Below, piece after piece: positions 1 through 8,536 of a stretch of DNA of 64,000 bases. The position numbers and the translations under genes were made by a program. The notes under the pieces are model-generated. The model saw nothing but the letters and a program-made list of their open reading frames with translations. It did not search any database and was not told the origin of the DNA. This stretch comes from Frankiales bacterium (GTDB lineage: Bacteria; Actinomycetota; Actinomycetes; S36-B12; CAIYMF01), in assembly GCA_016125335.1 (NCBI GenBank), contig WGLY01000035.1, positions 1 to 64,000 of the forward strand. The letters run 5' to 3'. The number at the start of each line of letters is the position of its first letter. The first letter of the stretch is position 1.

Positions 1-141
1 CACCCCTTCGGCATGACCGGCGCCCGCATCACCACCACCCTGATCCACTCCCTGACCCACCACGACAAGCAGATCGGCCTCGAGACCATGTGCGTCGGCG
101 GCGGCCAGGGCATGGCCATGGTCCTCGAACGCCTCAGCTAG
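1..141 (+). CDS. Thiolase (acetyl-CoA acyltransferase), C-terminal end
   Basis: This is the last 46 codons of a thiolase whose body lies left of the window. The first visible residues, HPFGMTGARI, correspond to the conserved active-site His/Gly loop of thiolases (GHPxGxTG), and CVGGGQGMAM near residue 31 is the canonical C-terminal catalytic cysteine motif, so this looks like a classical degradative or biosynthetic thiolase and not an SCP-x type. It would cleave or form beta-ketoacyl-CoA, fitting the acyl-CoA catabolic genes that follow. It ends 25 bp from the convergent acyl-CoA ligase. The reading frame is open from the first base of the window. Substrate cannot be told from this fragment. 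Confidence 0.9.
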   Translation, partial: HPFGMTGARITTTLIHSLTHHDKQIGLETMCVGGGQGMAMVLERLS

Positions 142-166
142 CACCCACCCGCGGGCGGGCGGCCGC

Positions 167-1720
167 TCACGCCTGGGGGTCGGACCCCCACCGCCGGCGC
201 AGCTCGGGCTTGTCGATCTTCAGGCTCGCCGTGCGCGGGAGCGGGTCGTCCACGAAGCGCACGGTCGTGGGCTTCTTGTACGACGCGATCCGCTCGCGGG
301 CCGCGGCGATCACGGCCGCCTCGTCCAGGGACGGGTCCGAGCGGCGCGCCACGGCCACCACCGTCTCGCCCCACTTCTCGTCCGGCACGCCGAACACCGC
401 GATCTCCTCCAGGCCGGGGAGGTCCACCAGCGCCGCCTCGACCTCGGCCGGGAACACGTTCATGCCGCCGGACACGATCATGTCCTTGAGCCGGTCGGTG
501 ACGTAGAGGTAGCCGGCCTCGTCGAGGCGTCCGATGTCGCCCGTGCGCAGCCGGCCGTCGACGACGGCCTCGGCGGTGGCGTCCGGGCGCTTGTAGTAGC
601 CGGCGAACATGGTGTCCGAGCCCACCGTGATCTCGCCCGGCTCACCGGGCGGCAGGACTCGGCCGTCGGCGTCGACGATGGTCAGGTCCATGATGTGCAC
701 GGCCCGGCCGGAGCTGGCGAAGACGTCGTCCGCCTCGCACCCGGCCTCCCAGTCCGCGCTCTCCGTGCGGGTCACCGAGGAGCCGGTCTCGGTCATGCCG
801 TACGCCGTCGCGAACCGGCCCCGGGTGGCCTCCACCACGCGCTGGACCACCGGCGCGGGCATCTGGGAGCCCGAGTGCATGGCCGTGCGCAGGGTGTCCA
901 GCACGCGCGGCTGGCGGCCGAGCTCCTCGGCGAACGCGGAGGCCAGCGGGGTGGGCACGTAGGTGAAGTTCGAGCCCTCCTCGATCATCCGGGCGCACCA
1001 CTCGTCGGCCGGCAGCCCGGACATGAACGACAGCTCGCCGCCCAGGAAGAGATGGGGCAGCACCACGCCCCAGATGCCGGCGACGAAGGACAGCGTCCCC
1101 GTCATCGCGCACCGGCTGCGCGGCCGGAGGTCGAAGTGGACCGGCATGTGCTGGAGGATCCGCAGCATCGAGTACTGCGTGTGCATCACGCCCTTGGGCG
1201 TGCCCGTGGTGCCGCTCGTGAAGCCGACGATCGTGAGGTCGTCCGGCCCGCGCGGCACGTCGGGCGTCGAGGTCGAGGCGGCCGCGAGCAGCGTCTGCCA
1301 GTCGAGGTGGCGCCCGTCGGCGCGCTCGCCGACCGCGACCACGACGCCGATGTCCTCGAGCGCGGCGAGCCCGGCGAGCTTGGGGGCGACGTGGCCGGTG
1401 TAGAGGAAGGCTCGCGCGTCGGCCTCGGCGAGGACGGCCTCGACCTCGCGGGGGGCCCAGCGGTCGTTGACGTGGATCGCGGGGAAGCCGCCGATCAGGC
1501 AGCCGACGTAGGCCTCCACCGACTCGACCCGGTCGGCCACCATGAGCGCCACGTGGTCCCCGGGCCGCAGCCCCGCACCGGCCAGGGCGTTGGCGAACCG
1601 CGAGGCGTTCTCGAGCAGCTGCCGGTGGGTGCGCACCTGGCCGCCGCCGCGCAGCGCGACGCGGTCGCCGGCCCGCGTGATCGCCCGGGTGAGCAGGGAT
1701 CCGGCGGTGTCGATGGGCAT
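167..1720 (-). CDS. Acyl-CoA synthetase (AMP-dependent, ANL superfamily)
   Basis: This 517-aa protein activates a carboxylic acid to its CoA thioester via an acyl-adenylate. The P-loop-like motif FTSGTTGTPKGVMH, the YGMTETG motif, the TGDIGRLDEAGYLYVTDR hinge with KDMIVSGGMN, and the C-terminal lysine segment (PRTASLKIDK) are all present, so the enzyme should be active. Length is normal for fatty or aryl acyl-CoA ligases. The ATG is preceded by a GGGAAGGGA-like ribosome site. It is a single leftward gene whose upstream region carries a 27-bp motif shared with the livG operon (see 1787-1813). The substrate is unknown; it is one of five ANL ligases within 19 kb. Confidence 0.92.
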   Translation of the reverse strand: MPIDTAGSLLTRAITRAGDRVALRGGGQVRTHRQLLENASRFANALAGAGLRPGDHVALMVADRVESVEAYVGCLIGGFPAIHVNDRWAPREVEAVLAEADARAFLYTGHVAPKLAGLAALEDIGVVVAVGERADGRHLDWQTLLAAASTSTPDVPRGPDDLTIVGFTSGTTGTPKGVMHTQYSMLRILQHMPVHFDLRPRSRCAMTGTLSFVAGIWGVVLPHLFLGGELSFMSGLPADEWCARMIEEGSNFTYVPTPLASAFAEELGRQPRVLDTLRTAMHSGSQMPAPVVQRVVEATRGRFATAYGMTETGSSVTRTESADWEAGCEADDVFASSGRAVHIMDLTIVDADGRVLPPGEPGEITVGSDTMFAGYYKRPDATAEAVVDGRLRTGDIGRLDEAGYLYVTDRLKDMIVSGGMNVFPAEVEAALVDLPGLEEIAVFGVPDEKWGETVVAVARRSDPSLDEAAVIAAARERIASYKKPTTVRFVDDPLPRTASLKIDKPELRRRWGSDPQA

Positions 1721-1786
1721 GGAGGTCCCTTCCCGAGCGGTGGCGGTGCACGGCGGCCGTGCGCGGCGGGCCGGTGCCCGCCCGCA

Positions 1787-1813
1787 CTTCAGTTAGCGGT
1801 GCTGCCTTGTATA
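1787..1813 (-). promoter_or_regulatory. Shared upstream motif, copy A
   Basis: A 27-bp block 66 bp upstream of the ligase start codon matches the block at 16976-17002 upstream of livG at 21 of 27 positions. The first 11 bases on the plus strand (CTTCAGTTAGC) are identical. Both lie upstream of leftward catabolic genes, so this is a candidate operator or promoter core. No canonical -35/-10 pair is obvious inside it. The function is inferred only from the repetition and location. Confidence 0.45.
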
Positions 1814-1856
1814 CCGCGCCCACCCGCCCCGGTCCACACCCCGGGGTCGGGGCGGT

Positions 1857-2915
1857 TCAGCCGCCGGGGGTGCGCCGCTTGCGCGGGCCCTGGAAGCCCT
1901 GCCGCAGCGGGCGGCCGTTGCCGCCGCGCACGGCGGCCACCGCGTCGCCGGCCCGCACCACCTGCACCGCGTGGCCGCGCAGCCGCTGGCCGCACGCGCT
2001 GCACTGGAGCCTCGGGTGGAACGCGTTCCCGCACTCGACGTGCGTCATGAGCAGCGCGGGCCCCTCGGGCGACTGGAACCACCGCTCGCCCCAGTCGAGC
2101 ACGAGCGCGGTGACCGGGTAGAAGGAGCCGCCCTTCTCGGTGAGGGCGTAGATGCTCCAGTCCGGCCGCGTGGGGTTGGGGCTCGGGGTGAGGACGCCGA
2201 TCTCGCAGAAGGTCCGGAGCCGCTCGGCGACGATCGTGGGCGGTGCGCCCATCCAGGCCTCGAACTCGCCGAAGCGGCGCGCGCCCATGAAGGCCGCGCC
2301 GATCATCGCGGTCGACCACCGGTTGCCGATGAGCGCCATGGTCTGCTCGACGAGCTCGGGCGGGCGGGTGCCGGAGTGCGAGCGGCGGCGGGTGGACGCG
2401 GCGGGGATGCTGCGCGGCCACGACCCGCTGGGCCCGAAGGCGGCGCGGACGTCGTGGATGGTCGTGGGCTTGTCGCAGGCGGCGCACACGTGCACCGGGG
2501 AGAAGACCTGGCCGCACTCGGTGTGCCGCATCTGCGGGAGGCGGTTGTCCGGGTCGTCGACCCAGGTCTCCTCCCAGGCCCACATGCTGATGAGGATCGG
2601 CCACAGCTGCCGGCCGCGGGTGGTGAGGTGGTAGTCGTTGCGGGGCGGCCGGGAGTTGTACGGCGCCCGCTCGAAGACGTCGGCCTCGACCAGCCTCGCG
2701 AGGCGCGCGGTGAGCACGGAGCTCGAGATCGGACCGGCCCGCAGCCACTCGTTGTACTGGGTGAAGCCCTGCTGGAGCGCCATCTCGACGATCCAGAGCG
2801 TCCACTCGTCGCCCACGATCCCGATGCTGGCGGCGATCGAGTTCGGGCCACCGGCCGGGAGCAGGGTGACGCGACTGTCGGATCGCTCCGTCACGAGGTC
2901 CACGCCACCGCCCAT
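1857..2915 (-). CDS. Tandem HxlR-family transcriptional regulator with Cys motifs
   Basis: Two HxlR-type winged-helix domains occur in one chain. The N-terminal copy contains SIAASIGIVGDEWTLWIV and NDYHLTTRGRQLWPIL. The second contains TMALIGNRWSTAMI and a YALTEKG segment. Each domain is followed by an H-x2-C-G plus C-x2-C pattern (HTECGQ...CAACD and HVECGN...CSACGQ), suggesting a small metal or redox site in each half. I chose the ATG at 2915 because the longer reading frame runs into poorly conserved Arg/Pro-rich sequence toward the divergent promoter. The gene faces away from the thiolase operon at 3053, so it is the likely regulator of that operon. HxlR proteins often respond to aldehydes or other reactive compounds; the ligand here is unknown. 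Confidence 0.85.
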   Translation of the reverse strand: MGGGVDLVTERSDSRVTLLPAGGPNSIAASIGIVGDEWTLWIVEMALQQGFTQYNEWLRAGPISSSVLTARLARLVEADVFERAPYNSRPPRNDYHLTTRGRQLWPILISMWAWEETWVDDPDNRLPQMRHTECGQVFSPVHVCAACDKPTTIHDVRAAFGPSGSWPRSIPAASTRRRSHSGTRPPELVEQTMALIGNRWSTAMIGAAFMGARRFGEFEAWMGAPPTIVAERLRTFCEIGVLTPSPNPTRPDWSIYALTEKGGSFYPVTALVLDWGERWFQSPEGPALLMTHVECGNAFHPRLQCSACGQRLRGHAVQVVRAGDAVAAVRGGNGRPLRQGFQGPRKRRTPGG

Positions 2916-2994
2916 CCGCCGAGTCGGGGGCGATGCTAGCGCCGCGCCGCACAGGGATCGACCACGAGCACCGCCCGGGACCCGGACCCGTCCG

Positions 2995-3023
2995 TTGACG
3001 GCACACTCTGTTTGTTGTAGTAA
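2995..3023 (+). promoter_or_regulatory. Promoter of the thiolase-oxygenase-ligase operon
   Basis: TTGACG at 2995-3000 and TAGTAA at 3018-3023 are separated by exactly 17 bp, a good sigma-70-type match in very GC-rich DNA. Transcription would begin near 3030, leaving about 20 nt before the ribosome site AAGGAG (3041-3046) of the thiolase. The promoter lies in the 137-bp divergent gap shared with the HxlR regulator gene. Confidence 0.65.
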
Positions 3024-3052
3024 TGGAACCCCGCACACCGAAGGAGCAGCCG

Positions 3053-4288
3053 ATGGAGCGTCCGGGCAGCTGGGTCGTCGGCGGGTACCAGACGGACTTC
3101 GCCCGCAACACCGTCCGCGAGGGCACCGGCTTCGACGGCCTCTTCGAGGAGACCGTCGCGCACACGCTCGAGTCCGCCGGCGTGCCGGCGGCCGAGATCC
3201 AGGTCGTGCACGTCGGCAACGCCTTCGGCCAGCTCTTCACCGGCCAGGGCCAGCTCGGCGGCATGCCCGCCACGGTCGACCCCGCGCTGTGGGGCCTCCC
3301 GGCCGTGCGCCACGAGGCCGCCTGCGCCTCCGGCTCCATGGCCCTGCTCGCGGCCACCGCCGAGATCGAGGCGGGCCGCTACGACGTCGCCCTCGTGCTC
3401 GGCGCCGAGATCGAGAAGACGGTCGACGGCGAGACGGGCGCGCGCTACCTCGGCGCGGCGGCGTGGATCGGCCACGAGGGCGAGACGGCCACCTTCATGT
3501 GGCCGCACATGTTCGACCGGCTCACCGACGAGTACGACCGCCGCTACGGCATCGACGACCGCTACGTGCACGCGATCGCCGAGCTCAACGTGCGCAACGC
3601 CAAGCGCAACCCCAACGCCCAGACCCGCGGCTGGAGCTTCAGCGACGCCAGCTTCACCGACGACGACGAGGCCAACCCGGTCGTCGAGGGCCGCGTGCGC
3701 CGCACCGACTGCAGCGCGATGACCGACGGCGCGGCCGGGATCGTCGTGGTGAGCGACCGCTACCTGCGCGAGCACGGCGGGCTGCCCGGACGACGCAAGG
3801 CGCGGGTGCTCGGCTGGGGGCACCGCACGGTGGGGCTCTCGCTGTCGCAGAAGCTCGAGCAGTCCGCGTCCGAGCCCTACGTGCTCCCGCACGTGCGGCA
3901 GACCATCGTCGACGCGTTCGACCGCGCCGGCATCGGCGACGTCGACCAGCTCGACGCGATCGAGACGCACGACTGCTTCTCCATGAGCGAGTACGCCGCC
4001 ATCGACCACTTCGGCATCACCGGTCCCGGCGACAGCTGGAAGGCGCTCGAGGGCGGCGACATCGAGATCGGCGGCCGGCTCCCCGTCAACCCGAGCGGCG
4101 GCCTCATCGGCGGCGGCCACCCGGTCGGCGCCACCGGCGTCCGCATGGTGCTCGACGCCTACAAGCAGGTCACCGGCCAGGCCGGCGACTACCAGGTCGA
4201 GGGGGCGCGCACCGTCGCGACGCTCAACATCGGCGGCAGCACCACCACCAGCGCGAGCTTCGTGATCGGCGCAGACCCCGCGGCCTGA
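3053..4288 (+). CDS. SCP-x/Ltp-type thiolase
   Basis: Thiolase-fold enzyme of 411 aa acting on acyl-CoA substrates. Nucleophilic Cys is in HEAACASGSM (C91), and the HDCFS motif (H306-C308) and GGGHPVGATG (H356) follow. The usual C-terminal catalytic Cys-Gly-Gly is replaced by LNIGGSTTT, the pattern of SCP2/Ltp thiolases and aldol-cleaving relatives, not of classical thiolases. The ATG at 3053 is preferred over an upstream in-frame ATG at 3023 because AAGGAG sits 6 nt before it and 3023 falls in the promoter -10 box. It is the first gene of a five-gene operon with the oxygenase, VOC protein and two acyl-CoA ligases. A role in chain shortening of a CoA-activated side chain is inferred. Confidence 0.88.
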   Translation: MERPGSWVVGGYQTDFARNTVREGTGFDGLFEETVAHTLESAGVPAAEIQVVHVGNAFGQLFTGQGQLGGMPATVDPALWGLPAVRHEAACASGSMALLAATAEIEAGRYDVALVLGAEIEKTVDGETGARYLGAAAWIGHEGETATFMWPHMFDRLTDEYDRRYGIDDRYVHAIAELNVRNAKRNPNAQTRGWSFSDASFTDDDEANPVVEGRVRRTDCSAMTDGAAGIVVVSDRYLREHGGLPGRRKARVLGWGHRTVGLSLSQKLEQSASEPYVLPHVRQTIVDAFDRAGIGDVDQLDAIETHDCFSMSEYAAIDHFGITGPGDSWKALEGGDIEIGGRLPVNPSGGLIGGGHPVGATGVRMVLDAYKQVTGQAGDYQVEGARTVATLNIGGSTTTSASFVIGADPAA

Positions 4289-4317
4289 GCCGCGCTCCGC
4301 ACACTGGGAGGAACACG

Positions 4318-5829
4318 GTGGAGATCGAGATCCTGGGCCGCGCGCTCACGACCATCCCCGCGGACGACGACCACCCCTACCGCACCGGCCCCTGGCGGCC
4401 GCAGCAGGTCGAGCGCAAGGCCGACGACCTCGACGTCATCGGCGAGCTGCCGGCCGACCTCGACGGCGTCTACCTGCGCAACACCGAGAACCCGGTGCAC
4501 CCCGCGCTCGAGGTCTACCACCCGTTCGACGGCGACGGCATGGTGCACGTCGTCGGCTTCCGCGACGGGAAGGCCTTCTACCGCAACCGGTTCGTGCGCA
4601 CCGACGGGTTCGTCGCCGAGCAGGAGGCGGGGCACGCCCTGTGGGCCGGCCTGGCCGAGGACCCGGCGAAGTCCCCCACCCAGACGGGCTGGGGCGCGCG
4701 CGGGCGCCTCAAGGACTCCTCCAGCACCGACGTCATCGTGCACAACGGCGTGGCGCTCACCAGCTTCTACCAGTGCGGCGACCTCTACCGGCTCAACCCC
4801 ACCACCCTGGAGACGCTGGGCAAGGCGACCTGGAACGGCAAGTTCCCCAGCGACGTCGGGGTCTCCGCCCACCCGAAGCTCGACGAGCACACCGGCGACC
4901 TGCTGTTCTTCAACTACTCCACCGAGGCGCCATACATGCACTACGGCGTCGTCGACCCGGACGACAACCTCGTGCACTACGTCGACGTGCCGCTGCCCGG
5001 ACCGCGGCTGCCGCACGACATGGCGTTCACGGAGAACTACACGATCCTCAACGACATGCCGCTGTTCTGGTCGCCCGAGGCGCTCGCGGCCGGCAAGTAC
5101 GCCGCGCGCTTCTACCCGGACATCCCGGCCCGCTTCGCCGTCATCCCGCGCTACGGCAGCACCGAGGACATCCGCTGGTTCGAGGCCGACCCCACGTACG
5201 TGCTGCACTTCGTGAACGCCTACGAGGACGGCGACGAGATCGTGCTCGACGGCTACTTCCAGGAGAACCCGGAGCCCCCGGCCGGCGGCGGCACGCTCTA
5301 CCAGCGGATGTTCCGCTTCCTCGACAACGACCGCCTCGGCCCCAAGCTGCACCGCTGGCGCCTCAACCTCGCGACCGGCCTCACCAAGGAGGAGTCGCTC
5401 ACCGACACCGTGAGCGAGTTCGGCATGCTCAACGGCCGCCACGCCGGGCGTCGGCACCGCTACAGCTACTCGGCCACCGCGCTGCCCGGCTGGTTCCTGT
5501 TCAACGGCATCGTCAAGCACGACGCCGAGACCGGTCGCGAGGAGAAGTTCTCGCTCCCGGAGGGCGTCTACGCAAGCGAGACGGCGATGGCCCCGCGAGT
5601 CGGCTCGCAGAGCGAGGACGACGGCTACCTCGTCACGATCGTCAGCGACATGAACCGCGACCTGTCCGAGTGCCTCGTGTTCGACGCGAGGAGCATCGCG
5701 GACGGCCCGGTCGCCCGCGTGCAGCTGCCCGAGCGCGTCTCGAGCGGCACGCACTCCACCTGGGCGCCCGGCTCGGACATCCCCGGCTGGGGCGTCGCCG
5801 ACGACCCGGCAGCCGCCGTCGCGCTCTGA
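4318..5829 (+). CDS. Carotenoid-cleavage/lignostilbene dioxygenase-family enzyme
   Basis: A 503-aa non-haem iron oxygenase of the RPE65/carotenoid oxygenase family, which cleaves olefinic double bonds in apocarotenoids, stilbenes or phenylpropenes. The four iron-ligand histidines can be placed at H185 (SAHPKLDEH), H233 (LPHDMAF), H297 (VLHFVNAYEDG) and H479 (GTHSTWAP), and the N-terminal YLRNTENPVHP block is typical. Translation starts at GTG with GGGAGGA 6-9 nt upstream, 29 bp after the thiolase stop. The downstream feruloyl-CoA-synthetase-like ligase makes a phenylpropanoid or stilbene substrate more likely than a carotenoid, but that is inference from context. No signal peptide is visible; it is probably cytoplasmic. 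Confidence 0.9.
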   Translation: MEIEILGRALTTIPADDDHPYRTGPWRPQQVERKADDLDVIGELPADLDGVYLRNTENPVHPALEVYHPFDGDGMVHVVGFRDGKAFYRNRFVRTDGFVAEQEAGHALWAGLAEDPAKSPTQTGWGARGRLKDSSSTDVIVHNGVALTSFYQCGDLYRLNPTTLETLGKATWNGKFPSDVGVSAHPKLDEHTGDLLFFNYSTEAPYMHYGVVDPDDNLVHYVDVPLPGPRLPHDMAFTENYTILNDMPLFWSPEALAAGKYAARFYPDIPARFAVIPRYGSTEDIRWFEADPTYVLHFVNAYEDGDEIVLDGYFQENPEPPAGGGTLYQRMFRFLDNDRLGPKLHRWRLNLATGLTKEESLTDTVSEFGMLNGRHAGRRHRYSYSATALPGWFLFNGIVKHDAETGREEKFSLPEGVYASETAMAPRVGSQSEDDGYLVTIVSDMNRDLSECLVFDARSIADGPVARVQLPERVSSGTHSTWAPGSDIPGWGVADDPAAAVAL

Positions 5830-5884
5830 TCCCGCCGCCGGTCTCGCCCGCGGCACCGCCTGCACCACGGACGAAGGAGAACGC

Positions 5885-6610
5885 ATGACCGGGTCGAACG
5901 CTGCGCCGAGCTGGGCCAAGCTGCGCCAGGTGGTCATCGCCACCACCGAGCACGACTCCGACCTGACCGCGGTGCGCAAGGCGTTCGGCCTCGGCGCCGG
6001 CTTCGCCGACCCCGAGCTGCACGAGCTGCACATGGACGACGCGACCATGCCGGTGTCCGGGGAGCGCTACCTCGAGTTCGTCGCACCGACCGGGCCCGAG
6101 GCCGCGGTGCACCGCTGGATCACCCGCATCGGCGGTCGCGGCGGCTACGTCCTGTCCGTCCAGCACCCCGACCCCGACGCGGTCAAGGCTCGCGCGCTCG
6201 CCGCCGGCGTCCGCGTGCCGATCGACACCGAGGCGCTCGGGCACCGGATCATCCAGCTGCACCCGCAGGACGTCGGGCTGCTCCTCGAGCTCGACGGCAT
6301 CGCCGACCCGCAGGCCTGGTTCTGGGACGACATCAACCCCGGGCCCGAGCCGGACGCGACCGTGAGCGACATCGTCGGCGTCGAGGTGCCGGTGGCCGAC
6401 CCGGCCGCCACTGCGGCGCAGTGGCACAGCCTGCTCGACCTCGGCGAGCCCGGCAGCGAGCCCGTGGTCGACCTGGGCGGCTGCTGGGTGCGCTTCGTCG
6501 AGGGCGGGCCGTCGGCCGAGTGGACCGTGCACCTGCGTCGTGCCGACACCCCCGCGGGTGCCGCCGCCCAGGCGCCCGAGCTCCCCGGTCTCCGGTTCGT
6601 CCTCGTCTGA
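5885..6610 (+). CDS. VOC-superfamily (glyoxalase-like) protein
   Basis: A 241-aa protein with the paired beta-alpha-beta-beta-beta architecture of the vicinal oxygen chelate fold: residues 11-140 begin KLRQVVIATTEHDSDLTAVR and contain ERYLEFVAP, and a second half from about 155 contains VGVEVPVADPAATAAQWHSLL. It resembles the glyoxalase-like domain proteins of actinobacterial catabolic clusters. Metal ligands are not clear, so it may be an isomerase, a binding protein or an epimerase-like enzyme. It lies between the oxygenase and the feruloyl-CoA-like ligase with short gaps (55 and 13 bp) and is therefore co-transcribed. Confidence 0.8.
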   Translation: MTGSNAAPSWAKLRQVVIATTEHDSDLTAVRKAFGLGAGFADPELHELHMDDATMPVSGERYLEFVAPTGPEAAVHRWITRIGGRGGYVLSVQHPDPDAVKARALAAGVRVPIDTEALGHRIIQLHPQDVGLLLELDGIADPQAWFWDDINPGPEPDATVSDIVGVEVPVADPAATAAQWHSLLDLGEPGSEPVVDLGGCWVRFVEGGPSAEWTVHLRRADTPAGAAAQAPELPGLRFVLV

Positions 6611-6623
6611 AGGAGCAGCCGAC

Positions 6624-8474
6624 GTGTCCACGGGCACCCCGCAGACCGCTCCCCGCTTCCGCGCGACGCACCTGTTCCCCCCGGTACGGCTCTCCGTCGA
6701 GGAGCGCCCCGACGGCGTCCTGGTGCTGAGCACGGGCCAGCTCGCCAGCACCCCGCCGCCGACCCTGGCGCAGATCCTCGTGGACCGGGCGGCGGAGCAC
6801 CCGGACAAGCCGTTCGTGTGCGCGCGCGGCGCCTCGGGCGACTGGGACACGGTCACCTACGGGGCGATGAAGGACACCGCCGACCGCATCGCCGGGTGGC
6901 TCGCCTCGCGGGCGCCCGTCGAGGGGCGCGAGGAGCGGATCCTCATCGTCACCGGCAACTCCGTCGCCCACGCCGAGCTGATGTTCGGCGCCTCCGCCGC
7001 CGGCGTCCCCATCTGCCCCGTCAGCGCGCAGTACGCCCTGTCGCCGAGCGGGCGCTACGGCCGGCTCGCGCACGTCGTGGACGTCCTGCACCCCACGATC
7101 GTGTTCGCCGAGCACGTGGCACCCGTGGCGGGCGCGCTCACGGCCGTGCTCGACCCGGACGTCACCGTCGTGTGCCGCGACGCCGAGCACTGGCCGGGCG
7201 CCGTCGCCTGGGACGACGTCCTCTCGCACCCCACCGTCGCGGACCCGGACGCCGCGATCGCGGCGCTCGACCCCGCCACCCCCCTGCGCTACATGCTCAC
7301 CTCGGGGTCGACCGGCCTGCCCAAGATCGTGGTCCAGACCCACCGGATGTGGTGCACCCTCATGACCGGCGCCACCGAGGTGCTCGCGGCCGCCTCCGGC
7401 TGGGGCGTGCGCACGCTCGACTGGATGCCGTGGAGCCACGTGGCCGGTGCCAGCGTGCTCATGGGCTCGCTCATCAACGGCGGCACCTTCTACCTCGACG
7501 ACGGCCGGCCCACGCCCGACCTGTTCGCCGCCACCCTGCGCAACCTCGCCGAGGTGCAGCCGCTGTTCTTCGCCAACGTGCCGGCGGCGTTCGCCATGCT
7601 GTGCGACGCCGTGGAGGCCGACGCCGAGCTGCGCGCGCGGTTCTTCGAGCACCTCCAGCTGTGCCTGTTCGGCGGCGCCGGGCTGCCCCAGCCGGTGTAC
7701 GACCGGTTCCAGCGCATGGCCGAGGAGGTGCTCGGCGAGCGCGTCATGTTCACCACCGGCTACGGCGCCACGGAGACGACGGCCGGTGTCATGTCCATCT
7801 CCTGGCCGACCACCCAGGTGGGCGTCGGGCTGCCGGTGCCCGGGGTCGAGGTCAAGCTCCTCCCGGTCGACGACGAGCGCTACGAGGTGCGCTTCCGCGG
7901 CGACTGCGTGATGTCGGGCTACCTCGACAACCCGACCTCGTCCGCGGCCGTCTTCGACGAGGAGGGGTTCTACCGCAGCGGTGACACCCTCACCTTCGTC
8001 GACCGCAGCCGCCCCGAGCTCGGGCTGGTCTTCGCCGGCCGCACGGCCGAGGAGTTCAAGCTGCTCACGGGCACCTTCGTGCCCGGCGGCCGCCTGCGCG
8101 CGCAGCTCGTCGCCAGCACCACGCCGGTGGTGCTCGACGCCGTCATCTGCGGCGAGGGCCGCGACGAGGTCGGCGTGCTGGTGTGGGTGAACCCGAACGG
8201 CTGCGCCGCCGAGATCGGCGTCGAGGGCACGCCGGCCCAGCTCGCCGAGGACCCCCGCGTGCTGGACTGGATCTGCGACCGGATCCGCGCGGCGGACTCC
8301 GACGGAGGCACCGCGGAGCGGATCGCCCGCGTCGCCGTCCTCGTGGCACCGCCCGACCCCGAGATCGGCGAGGTGTCCGACAAGGGGACCATCAACCAGT
8401 CGATCGCGCTGAAGAACCGCGCCGCCGACGTCGACCGCCTGTACGCGGGCGGCCCCGGCGTCCGCGTGCTCTGA
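6624..8474 (+). CDS. Feruloyl-CoA synthetase-like acyl-CoA ligase
   Basis: A 616-aa ANL ligase matching the feruloyl-CoA synthase subfamily more than general FadD enzymes. Marks include the PVSAQYALSPSGRYGRLAHV region, the LTSGSTGLPK adenylate motif, LDWMPWSHVAG, FYLDDGRPTP, the YGATETT motif and DEEGFYRSGDTLTF followed by GLVFAGRTAEEFKLLTGTFV. This subfamily activates ferulate, coumarate or related hydroxycinnamates. The GTG at 6624 is preceded by AAGGAG directly after the VOC stop codon. As the fourth gene of the operon it suggests that the pathway handles a phenylpropanoid acid; exact substrate unknown. Confidence 0.88.
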   Translation: MSTGTPQTAPRFRATHLFPPVRLSVEERPDGVLVLSTGQLASTPPPTLAQILVDRAAEHPDKPFVCARGASGDWDTVTYGAMKDTADRIAGWLASRAPVEGREERILIVTGNSVAHAELMFGASAAGVPICPVSAQYALSPSGRYGRLAHVVDVLHPTIVFAEHVAPVAGALTAVLDPDVTVVCRDAEHWPGAVAWDDVLSHPTVADPDAAIAALDPATPLRYMLTSGSTGLPKIVVQTHRMWCTLMTGATEVLAAASGWGVRTLDWMPWSHVAGASVLMGSLINGGTFYLDDGRPTPDLFAATLRNLAEVQPLFFANVPAAFAMLCDAVEADAELRARFFEHLQLCLFGGAGLPQPVYDRFQRMAEEVLGERVMFTTGYGATETTAGVMSISWPTTQVGVGLPVPGVEVKLLPVDDERYEVRFRGDCVMSGYLDNPTSSAAVFDEEGFYRSGDTLTFVDRSRPELGLVFAGRTAEEFKLLTGTFVPGGRLRAQLVASTTPVVLDAVICGEGRDEVGVLVWVNPNGCAAEIGVEGTPAQLAEDPRVLDWICDRIRAADSDGGTAERIARVAVLVAPPDPEIGEVSDKGTINQSIALKNRAADVDRLYAGGPGVRVL

Positions 8475-8536
8475 CGCCGCCCAGCGCCACCCCAGGGACC
8501 GGCACGGGCCGGCCCCGGCACCGAGGAGGACCGTCG

